In this document: positions 1 to 6,347 of the stretch, piece by piece
How positions within the stretch are numbered: the stretch's first letter is position 1
How the letters are laid out: every line of letters starts with the position of its first letter
NCBI GenBank assembly: GCA_029050385.1
Contig: JAIDMV010000361.1
Span: forward strand, 1-6,389
Source: Anaeroplasmataceae bacterium
GTDB lineage: Bacteria > Bacillota_I > Bacilli_A > Acholeplasmatales > Anaeroplasmataceae
Direction of reading: 5' to 3'
Length of the DNA: 6,389 bases
The notes under the pieces: generated by a model
The model's input: the letters and a program-made list of their open reading frames with translations, nothing else
The model's database searches: none
Told to the model about the DNA's origin: nothing
Program-made: the position numbers and the translations under genes

Positions 1-45
1 ACCTACAATTAGAATAACTTCGATATTTGTTAACTTTTTTTTCAT
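1..45 (-). CDS. Possible 5' end of a divergent gene (partial, unidentified)
   Basis: On the minus strand an ATG at 45-43 opens a frame that stays open to the window edge and reads MKKKLTNIEVILIVG. This is a lysine-rich start followed by a hydrophobic run, as at the N-terminus of a membrane or exported protein. A possible ribosome site, AAAGG, lies upstream on that strand (about 9 nt from the ATG), and an earlier minus-strand ATG closes after two codons. Fifteen codons are too few to identify a family. The stretch is also A/T-rich enough that the frame could be open by chance. The plus-strand apt gene faces away, so this would be a divergent pair. I saw no convincing promoter for it. Confidence 0.3.
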   Translation of the reverse strand, partial: MKKKLTNIEVILIVG

Positions 46-62
46 TTCATCAACCTTTTTTT
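32..62 (+). repeat. Two AAC(C)T-tract copies spaced 20 bp, upstream of the apt promoter
   Basis: AACTTTTTTTT at 32-42 recurs as AACCTTTTTTT at 52-62, with copy starts exactly 20 bp apart, close to two helical turns. A/T-tracts in phase with the helix bend DNA. Against a transcription start near 88 the upstream copy falls at about -56 to -46, where an UP element would contact the RNA polymerase alpha subunits. The repeat is seen directly; the UP-element or bending role is inference, and two T-tracts can arise by chance in DNA this A/T-rich. Confidence 0.4.
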
Positions 63-72
63 AATAAATCTA

Positions 73-81
73 TGATATAAT
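73..81 (+). promoter_or_regulatory. Extended -10 sigma-A-type promoter for the apt operon
   Basis: TGATATAAT matches the extended -10 consensus TGnTATAAT perfectly, with the TG at 73-74 and the TATAAT hexamer at 76-81. No good -35 box lies 16-18 bp upstream (the 17-bp position reads ACCTTT), which fits a promoter relying on the TG extension and perhaps on the T-tracts upstream. Transcription would start near 87-89, giving a leader of only about 21-23 nt before the apt ATG. That is too short for a riboswitch or attenuator. A GGAGG ribosome site at 96-100 stands 9 nt before the start codon. Confidence 0.75.
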
Positions 82-109
82 ACAATATATGTGTTGGAGG
101 TTTTGAATT

Positions 110-631
110 ATGAATTTAAAGAATTATGTTGCAACAATAAATGATTATCCAAAGGAAGGTATTATATTTAGAGATATCACACCTTTAATGGGAGATGGAG
201 AAGCGTATCGCTATTCTGTCGACCAGATTACAAAGTTTGCAAAAGAAAAGGAAGCAACGATGATTGTAGGACCAGAGGCTCGTGGGTTTATTTTTGGTTG
301 TCCTGTGGCTACAAATTTAGGGATAGGATTTGCCCCTATCAGAAAGCCTGGTAAACTTCCTAGAAAAACTTTAGATGAAAAATATGATTTAGAATATGGC
401 TCTAATACTTTATGTATACACGAGGATGCTCTTAAAAAGGGAGACCGTGTTGTCATTATCGATGACCTACTTGCAACAGGTGGCACTGTAAAAGCTACGA
501 TTAATTTATGTGAGCGTTTGGGTGCTACAGTTGTAGGGATTGCATGTCTAATTGAGCTTGTAGAGTTAAAGGGTCGTGACCTATTAAAGGGATATGATGT
601 TTTATCTTTAATGGAATATGAAGGAGAATAA
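110..631 (+). CDS. apt: Adenine phosphoribosyltransferase
   Basis: Cytoplasmic purine-salvage enzyme that converts adenine and PRPP to AMP and pyrophosphate. The 173-residue protein is full length for the family (about 170). It shows the bacterial Apt landmarks in order: an N-terminal GIIFRDITPLM segment (17-27), GPEARGF (54-60), the flexible-loop region RKPGKLPRKT (78-87), EYGSNTLCIHEDAL (95-108), and the type I PRTase PRPP-binding motif VVIIDDLLATGGT (114-126) with its two adjacent aspartates and glycine pair. The ELVELKGRDLL stretch near the C-terminus is also typical. The ATG start is supported by GGAGG at 96-100 and by agreement with the usual N-terminus. It is the first gene after the promoter and lies 28 nt before relA, the conserved Firmicute order. 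No key residue appears to be missing. Confidence 0.97.
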   Translation: MNLKNYVATINDYPKEGIIFRDITPLMGDGEAYRYSVDQITKFAKEKEATMIVGPEARGFIFGCPVATNLGIGFAPIRKPGKLPRKTLDEKYDLEYGSNTLCIHEDALKKGDRVVIIDDLLATGGTVKATINLCERLGATVVGIACLIELVELKGRDLLKGYDVLSLMEYEGE

Positions 632-644
632 TTTTTAAGTATTT

Positions 645-653
645 AAGGAGGTG
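645..653 (+). promoter_or_regulatory. Strong Shine-Dalgarno that fixes the relA start
   Basis: AAGGAGGTG is a near-perfect complement of the 16S rRNA 3' end. Its core GGAGG (647-651) lies 8 nt before the ATG at 660. The in-frame GTG at 651-653 is part of this site and so cannot be its start codon. This supports initiation at 660. Confidence 0.85.
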
Positions 654-659
654 AGCCTG

Positions 660-2828
660 ATGCAGGTAAACTATGAAGATTTATACGCAATTACAAGTCA
701 ATATATTCATAAAGAAGAATCGCAGGTCTTAATGAAAAAGGCGTATGATTTAGCAAGTAGTCTTCATGAAGGACAATTTCGTCAATCTGGAGAAGCCTAC
801 ATCATTCACCCATTAAATGTAGCAATTATTTTAGCACAACTTCATGCAGGGCCTGCAACGATTTGTGCAGGATTACTACATGATACTGTTGAAGATACCC
901 AAGAAACAGAAGAGGATTTGGCATCAGCTTTTGGTGAGGATATTGCTTCTATTGTTGCAGGCGTTACAAAGATTTCTCAAATGAAATTTGCCACTTTGGA
1001 ACAAAAACAAGTTGAGAATCACCAGCATATGCTTCTTGCTATGGCAAAGGATATTCGTGTCATTATTGTTAAGCTTGCTGACCGCTTGCATAATATAAGA
1101 ACGCTTGGTGCATGCCCGGAAGAAAAACAAAAGCGTGTTGCAAGAGAGACCTTAGAAATCTATGCCCCTTTAGCACATAAACTAGGTATGTTCCAAATCA
1201 AGGCAGAGCTAGAGGATACCGCTCTAAAGTATGTTGAGCCTGTAGTTTATGCCAAAATCGTCAATCAAATTAAAACGAACACCTCTGTTCGTTTAAATAG
1301 TATTGATCACACAATCGATGAGATCAAAGGCTTTTTAGCACCACATCAAATTCCGCAGTTTGAAATTAAGGGTAGAATTAAAAACACCTTTAGTATTTAT
1401 AAAAAAATGATAAATCAAAATAAGGCATTTGAGGATATTTATGATATATTAGCCATTCGTATTATTGTGAATACGATTGGAGAATGCTATCAGGTATTAG
1501 GAATTATTCATGCACATTATACACCAGTGCCTAAGAGATTTAAGGATTATATTGCTGTACCTAAGCCAAATATGTATCAATCCTTACATACGACTGTAAT
1601 TAGTAGTGATGGCTTAATTTTTGAGGTTCAAATCAGAACTGTTGAAATGGATAGGGTTGCAGAACTTGGTATCGCAGCTCACTGGGCATATAAGGAAAAT
1701 GTGGAATACTCAAGAGAAAAAGAACAATTTGAGATTGCTTCTAAATTGAAATGGTATGCAGAGCTTTTAGAGTATTCAGAAGAAGATAAAAATAGTGAAG
1801 CAAAAGATTTTGTAGAGACGATAAAGGAAGATATTTTAACAACCAATGTTTATGTTTATACTCCTACAGGAGAGGTTATTGCTTTACCTAAAGGAGCTAC
1901 ACCACTAGACTTTGCCTATAGAATTCATACAAATATAGGAAATAAAACAGTGGGAGCTTTAGTGAATCAAAAGATTGTACCTCTAGATTATGAGCTTCAA
2001 AATGGCGATATCATTTCTATTAAAACAAGTAAAAGCTCATTTGGTCCATCAGAAAACTGGTTAAAGATTGCTAAAACTTCCAATGCTAGACACAAGATTA
2101 AAGGATTTTTAAATAAACAAAATAGAGATGTTTTGGTTGCAAATGGCAAAGCCAGTCTTGAAGAGGAGTTCCGGATTTCTAAGATGACCTGTGAGCTTGA
2201 TGATGCAACAGTTGATTCTCAGTTTGGAAAGAATAATATACATTCTTTAGAGGATTTATATTATGAAATTGGTAAAGGGAATCTTTCTGTTAAAACAGTT
2301 ATCAACCGATTAGGGGAGAAACAAAGCTATGAGGTGAACTTAGCTAAACAAATGGAGCGTTCTCAAAAAATATTAACTACCAATTCAGAAACAGGTGTAG
2401 TTGTTGAGGGATTAAGTAATCCACAACTTAAGCTGGGTAGCTGTTGTAATCCAATTCCTGGTGATCCTATTATGGGATATGTTACTAAGGGCTATGGGAT
2501 TGTTATTCACCATACGAACTGTAAGAATGCTTCCACCTTTGCAAAGGAGCGTTTGATTCCCCTTTCTTGGGCGACGAATCCCAATCGTAAGTATCCAGTT
2601 TGTATTAAGATTACAGCTACCACTCATAATAACTTGTTAGTAGATATTATGAATGTAGTTTCTGCAAATGGGTTATCTATTTTATCTATCAATGCAAACA
2701 ATAATCAGAATTTACAAACAATTGTTAAACTTAAGGTGTTAACTTATAGCTTGCTTGATTTAGAGAAAATGATTGTGAATATGAAAAAAATTAAATTTAT
2801 TGACAATATAGAAAGAGATAATTTATGA
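660..2828 (+). CDS. relA: Bifunctional (p)ppGpp synthetase/hydrolase (long RSH, Rel type)
   Basis: Stringent-response enzyme that makes (p)ppGpp from ATP and GDP/GTP on starved ribosomes and degrades it. Length is 722 residues from the ATG at 660; the frame extends to a GTG at 651, but that codon lies inside the Shine-Dalgarno. The HD hydrolase domain (about 20-150) is intact: H50, HD at 74-75, ED at 78-79, and LADRLHN at 139-145. The synthetase domain follows (about 200-345), with GRIKNTFSIYKKM, D262, RFKD at 293-296, YQSLHTTV, and E322 in EVQIRT. RFKD is the RXKD signature of bifunctional enzymes, in contrast to the EXDD of synthetase-only E. coli RelA. The C-terminal half has a TGS domain (about 394-455, RIHTNIGN), a zinc-finger-like segment (C595, C596, H617, C621), and an ACT domain (about 645-722). 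Length and domain order fit B. subtilis Rel. The gene overlaps dtd by 4 nt. Confidence 0.97.
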   Translation: MQVNYEDLYAITSQYIHKEESQVLMKKAYDLASSLHEGQFRQSGEAYIIHPLNVAIILAQLHAGPATICAGLLHDTVEDTQETEEDLASAFGEDIASIVAGVTKISQMKFATLEQKQVENHQHMLLAMAKDIRVIIVKLADRLHNIRTLGACPEEKQKRVARETLEIYAPLAHKLGMFQIKAELEDTALKYVEPVVYAKIVNQIKTNTSVRLNSIDHTIDEIKGFLAPHQIPQFEIKGRIKNTFSIYKKMINQNKAFEDIYDILAIRIIVNTIGECYQVLGIIHAHYTPVPKRFKDYIAVPKPNMYQSLHTTVISSDGLIFEVQIRTVEMDRVAELGIAAHWAYKENVEYSREKEQFEIASKLKWYAELLEYSEEDKNSEAKDFVETIKEDILTTNVYVYTPTGEVIALPKGATPLDFAYRIHTNIGNKTVGALVNQKIVPLDYELQNGDIISIKTSKSSFGPSENWLKIAKTSNARHKIKGFLNKQNRDVLVANGKASLEEEFRISKMTCELDDATVDSQFGKNNIHSLEDLYYEIGKGNLSVKTVINRLGEKQSYEVNLAKQMERSQKILTTNSETGVVVEGLSNPQLKLGSCCNPIPGDPIMGYVTKGYGIVIHHTNCKNASTFAKERLIPLSWATNPNRKYPVCIKITATTHNNLLVDIMNVVSANGLSILSINANNNQNLQTIVKLKVLTYSLLDLEKMIVNMKKIKFIDNIERDNL

Positions 2829-3274
2829 GAGTAATTGTACAGCGTTCTAAAAATGCAAAATGCTATGTAGATGATTCTATCACAGGACAGATTGATATGG
2901 GCTATATGCTTCTTGTTGGTTTTACTCACACAGATACATTGAAGGAAATAGAGCATTTGGCTAAGAAAATTATAGGCTTAAGAATTTTTGAAGATGAAGA
3001 GGGTAAACTAAATAAGAGCATTTTAGACGTTAATGGATCTATTTTAGCAATATCCCAGTTTACATTATATGCTGACGCAAGAAAAGGCAATCGTCCAAGT
3101 TTTACAGAGGCTATGTCTTATCAACAAGCAAACGAATTGTTTTTGTGTTTTGTTGATGAACTTAAGAAGTATAATGTAGAAGTGGCTACAGGTGTTTTTG
3201 GCGCTGATATGCAGATAGAGTTTACTAATGTTGGTCCCACAACTATTATTTTAGACAGTAGGGATCTTATTTAG
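2825..3274 (+). CDS. dtd: D-aminoacyl-tRNA deacylase
   Basis: Cytoplasmic proofreading enzyme that hydrolyses D-amino acids (notably D-Tyr) from mischarged tRNA, and Gly from tRNA-Ala, recycling free tRNA. At 149 residues it is full length for DTD (about 145-150). It has the usual start MRVIVQR, the LRIFEDEEGKLN segment (52-63), the SQxT motif in SQFTLYAD (77-84), GNRPSF (88-93), and TGVFGADM (122-129). The C-terminal motif reads NVGPTT (135-140) against the common NDGPVT; the Gly-Pro pair that reaches into the partner active site in the dimer is kept. The ATG overlaps the relA stop as ATGA. I see only a weak purine stretch (GAAAGAGA) upstream, so translation is probably coupled to relA. The position after relA is conserved in Firmicutes. 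Confidence 0.95.
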   Translation: MRVIVQRSKNAKCYVDDSITGQIDMGYMLLVGFTHTDTLKEIEHLAKKIIGLRIFEDEEGKLNKSILDVNGSILAISQFTLYADARKGNRPSFTEAMSYQQANELFLCFVDELKKYNVEVATGVFGADMQIEFTNVGPTTIILDSRDLI

Positions 3275-3284
3275 GGAGGTTTAC

Positions 3285-4979
3285 ATGAAACCATTTATAT
3301 TTGATGATGAAGAATATCAGGATTTGAATTCTTTAGGTTTAGCTTTTGTGAATAAATTTGATTTAGCTTTACAAGCGATAAAAGAAAAAGCATTTGTGAA
3401 GTTTTTTAAGAGCTTTAAAACCTATAAAAAGCAAATTCAATCTATCTTATACCAAAGCCGATATTTACAAAATGCTTTAAGTATGATCATTTATCTTGTC
3501 ACGGATGACCATATATTTTATGTTGGACATCGAAGATATTTAACAACTTCTAGTATATTAAATGATATTAAAAAGAATTCAGCCTTTAAATATTTTGCAG
3601 AAGATCATGGATTTTCAAATACTATTTTGCCTACCTTAGAGGATGAAAAGTTAAAAACTGATTTAAAGGCATTTGAAGAGAATTTTTTTGATGATTTTTC
3701 TTTGGATTATTTAGAAGGATATGTGAATAAAGATTCAATTGAATCTATTGCTTCACGTATTAGTAGTATTCCATCAGCTAAGGATCCCTTCAAAGAAGCA
3801 TTGCATATTTTTCAGTCTAGAAAGATACAGTTGGCTTTAGCTTACAGATATTCTTTAGGCCAGGTTTTGGAATTACGTAAAAAGAATTGTCCAGTTTTTG
3901 AAGGATTCTCTATAGTCAAAGGAGAATTTGATTTACCTCTTTCTATCTTGGAACATGCTTTTTATCCATCTATTCTAAATACTTTTAAAAGCTTTAAGTT
4001 TAAAGGCTTGGAAGGAAAGAATTATCGTAAGAAAATTAAAAGAAGTAAAAAAGCTTTCAAAAAATATAATAAGCTTTCTGATGCAGCAAAATTATCCTAT
4101 CAGGAAAAACTTCACACATTGTATCTGGAATGGGTGGATTTATATAAACTAGAAAAAGTTATGATTAAGGATTCCGAGTTAGAACCAACAATTCCATATT
4201 GTAATACATATGTGAGTTCAAAGCTGTTAGAGGAATCTATGCTAGTACGGGATTCTATTGAAAAGAGTTATACGCCTGTATTGCAGGTAGAATACGATTT
4301 ACGTAAACTAGAAAAATCATTAAAAAACCATTGGTATTTTTCTTTCTGGAGTATTCTTTTTGGAGTATTTGTGACGATTGAATATTTATTCTTTGGTATG
4401 ATTCCTGTATTACAAGAATTAGTGGTGAAAGGATTAACTCAGATTTTAGATAAGAAAAGAGAAGAATTAGAGGCTTTTTCTCCTATGATGCATATTTACT
4501 TTTTTGTAGGAATTGGAGTAGTTCTTTTTGTGGCAATCTTTATATTCGTATTAAGAAGCTTAGCAAAAAAGAAATATAATGGCTTGTGTAGATTAGCCTA
4601 CTATCGAAAGAATGAAGCCATTTTGGTCGAAAAGGAACAAAAGGATTTCGAAAAGTTAAAATTAAATGAAGCACGATATGCTAAAAAGATAGACCGATTT
4701 TATCGTTTTTATGGTGGTGTAGGTATGGCTGGACTATCCTTTGGGGTTACACTTGCAACTCTAGGATTAATTTATACTTGTGGCTTTGTTATAATGGCTA
4801 CCTTAGCTGAATCTGTTTTAAATGTAGTAAAGACGCAACTTTATTTCTTATTCATAGGACCTGTAGTCTGCTTACTATTAGGCTTTTTAAGACATAAGAA
4901 AACATCTTGGTCTGTTATCTTAACTTATATTTTAAGTGTTGCAATAACTGTGGGGATTGTATTTTTAGTAAAAGCATAG
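3285..4979 (+). CDS. Uncharacterised multi-pass membrane protein with a large N-terminal soluble region
   Basis: I do not recognise a named family. The 564-residue product has no signal peptide. Residues 1-345 look soluble, helical and charged, with a very basic patch (about 234-262, many Lys). Five likely membrane segments follow: about 350-378 (two half-spans or one long hairpin are possible), 401-424, 477-505, 518-536 and 541-562. A charged loop (about 425-475), rich in Lys and Glu, separates the second and third. The opening residues, EYQDLNSLGLAFVNKFDLAL, have a pattern (Tyr-x-x-Leu, then Ala-Phe, then Phe-Asp-x-Ala-Leu) that resembles small helical modules at the N-terminus of other uncharacterised Firmicute proteins; this is a weak impression, not an assignment. 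Translation is well supported by GGGAGGT at 3274-3280, 5 nt from the ATG. The gene lies 10 nt after dtd and 15 nt before rimO, so it is very likely co-transcribed. A/T content and codon style match the neighbours, giving no sign of recent transfer. Confidence 0.85.
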   Translation: MKPFIFDDEEYQDLNSLGLAFVNKFDLALQAIKEKAFVKFFKSFKTYKKQIQSILYQSRYLQNALSMIIYLVTDDHIFYVGHRRYLTTSSILNDIKKNSAFKYFAEDHGFSNTILPTLEDEKLKTDLKAFEENFFDDFSLDYLEGYVNKDSIESIASRISSIPSAKDPFKEALHIFQSRKIQLALAYRYSLGQVLELRKKNCPVFEGFSIVKGEFDLPLSILEHAFYPSILNTFKSFKFKGLEGKNYRKKIKRSKKAFKKYNKLSDAAKLSYQEKLHTLYLEWVDLYKLEKVMIKDSELEPTIPYCNTYVSSKLLEESMLVRDSIEKSYTPVLQVEYDLRKLEKSLKNHWYFSFWSILFGVFVTIEYLFFGMIPVLQELVVKGLTQILDKKREELEAFSPMMHIYFFVGIGVVLFVAIFIFVLRSLAKKKYNGLCRLAYYRKNEAILVEKEQKDFEKLKLNEARYAKKIDRFYRFYGGVGMAGLSFGVTLATLGLIYTCGFVIMATLAESVLNVVKTQLYFLFIGPVVCLLLGFLRHKKTSWSVILTYILSVAITVGIVFLVKA

Positions 4980-4994
4980 GATGGGTAAAGTAGT

Positions 4995-6299
4995 ATGAAG
5001 TTATTTATGCAAAGTCTTGGTTGTGCAAAAAACCAAGTAGATAGTGAAATGCTATTAGGCGTATTAAAGGAAAATATAACGCTTGTTGCTGAACCGACAG
5101 AGGCTGAGCTTATTCTATTAAATACATGTGCTTTTATTGAACCTGCAAGGAAAGAAGCTATTGATACGATATTTAATCTGGTTGATGTGAAAAAAGAGAC
5201 GAAAGCTAAGCTTGTCGTTTGTGGCTGTCTTCCCCAACGATATAAAACAGAAATTGTAAAGCTTATTCCTGAAGTGGATCGTTTTATTACAATAGATGAG
5301 TATCCAAATCTTGCAAATATTATCAATCAGGTTTTAAAATCTGATTATCAGTATCAAAAGAAATATGATCCTCTCAATCGTATTTATTCTACACCAAACT
5401 ATATGCGGTATGTAAAGATTGCAGAGGGGTGTATGAACCGATGTGCCTTTTGTGCAATTCCTTTAATTCGAGGAAATTTAAAAAGTAGAACGATAGAAAG
5501 TATTGTTACTGAGGTGAAAACTGCGGTTTCTGAGGGTGCCTATGAGATAAATCTAGTAGCTCAGGATACGACAAAATATGGATACGATTTATACCATAAA
5601 CATGCTTTGACCGATTTGCTAAAGGAACTCATTCAAATTGAAGGAGACTTTAAAATTAGACTTCTTTATCTTTATCCTGAACTCGTGAGTGATGAACTTA
5701 TTGATTTAATTAAGAATAGTCCTAAGATTATGAAGTATTTTGATATTCCGATTCAGCATAGTGAGGATAAGCTTTTAAAGGCTATGCTTAGAAGAAGTAA
5801 TAAGGAAATGATTGTTACACTTTTACATAAAATAAAAAGAGAAATCCCTAATGCTACTTTAAGAACAACCTTGATGGTTGGTTTTCCTTATGAAGAGGAA
5901 GCAGATGTAGATGCGATGATTGAGTTTATTCAAGATATACGTTTTGATCATATGGGAGCATTCACATTTTCTTTAGAAGAAAATACGCCTGCTTGCAAAT
6001 ATCCAAATGATATCAGTGAGGAAACAAAACAGAAGCGATATGAACGTTTAATGAAAGCACAAGAAGAAATTGCTTATGAATTAAAACAAGCAAAGATTGG
6101 AAGTATAATCCAGTCTGCATTCATCATAGGTTATGATGAAGAATCCTATATGTATGTTGCAAGATCTGAGGAATTTGCCCCAGATGAAATTGACGGTTGT
6201 ATTTACATAGCTGCCAAGGAAGAACTATCTCTAGGTCAAAGAATTGATGTACGTGTTTTAGATGCTGATGCTTATACCTTAACTGCAGAACAAATTTAA
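4995..6299 (+). CDS. rimO: Ribosomal protein S12 methylthiotransferase (radical SAM)
   Basis: Adds a beta-methylthio group to the conserved aspartate (Asp88/89) of ribosomal protein S12, using two 4Fe-4S clusters and S-adenosylmethionine. The 434 residues match the family length. The N-terminal MTTase domain holds the three cluster cysteines: C10 in SLGCAKNQVDSE, C45 in LNTCAF, and C78 in GCLPQRY. The radical SAM motif CMNRCAFC (146-153, CxxxCxxC) is intact, followed by IPLIRGNLKSR. Further landmarks are FDIPIQHSEDKLLKAM (249-264) and FSLEENTPA (325-333). A C-terminal TRAM domain (about 365-434) includes ARSEEFAPDEIDG. SLGC-KN-VDSE, the ENTPA region and the APDEIDG segment favour RimO over the tRNA-modifying MiaB and MtaB. 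The ATG at 4995 has only a weak GGATGGG upstream (about 9 nt away), so it may depend on read-through translation from the gene 15 nt before it. Confidence 0.94.
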   Translation: MKLFMQSLGCAKNQVDSEMLLGVLKENITLVAEPTEAELILLNTCAFIEPARKEAIDTIFNLVDVKKETKAKLVVCGCLPQRYKTEIVKLIPEVDRFITIDEYPNLANIINQVLKSDYQYQKKYDPLNRIYSTPNYMRYVKIAEGCMNRCAFCAIPLIRGNLKSRTIESIVTEVKTAVSEGAYEINLVAQDTTKYGYDLYHKHALTDLLKELIQIEGDFKIRLLYLYPELVSDELIDLIKNSPKIMKYFDIPIQHSEDKLLKAMLRRSNKEMIVTLLHKIKREIPNATLRTTLMVGFPYEEEADVDAMIEFIQDIRFDHMGAFTFSLEENTPACKYPNDISEETKQKRYERLMKAQEEIAYELKQAKIGSIIQSAFIIGYDEESYMYVARSEEFAPDEIDGCIYIAAKEELSLGQRIDVRVLDADAYTLTAEQI

Positions 6300-6347
6300 G
6301 GAATAAAAGCTGGCTCTATTTACACATACTAAGAAAGGAAGAGTAAA

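Noticed and set aside
32..62. The T-runs as an intrinsic terminator of an upstream plus-strand gene
   Set aside because: No G/C-bearing inverted repeat precedes either T-run, so a terminator hairpin is not supported.
46..110. A minus-strand promoter (TATTAT, with TTCAAA 19 bp upstream) for the possible divergent gene
   Set aside because: Spacing is poor and the hexamers are partial. It overlaps the apt -10 region, where A/T-rich sequence gives such matches by chance.
211..486. A 91-codon minus-strand open frame inside apt
   Set aside because: It is antisense to a clear Apt coding region. Its peptide is serine-rich and mirrors the conserved PRPP-motif codons.
4981..4998. An alternative ATG at 4981 as the start of rimO
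   Set aside because: It is in a different frame and reaches a stop after five codons; the ATG at 4995 gives the conserved RimO N-terminus.
4925..5326. A 133-codon minus-strand open frame opposite the end of the membrane gene and the start of rimO
   Set aside because: It lies wholly antisense to two well-supported genes, has no recognisable domain, and is what A/T-rich coding DNA gives by chance on the other strand.
6300..6347. Possible terminator between rimO and trmL
   Set aside because: I found no stable stem with a following T-run; the gap holds only the ribosome site for trmL.
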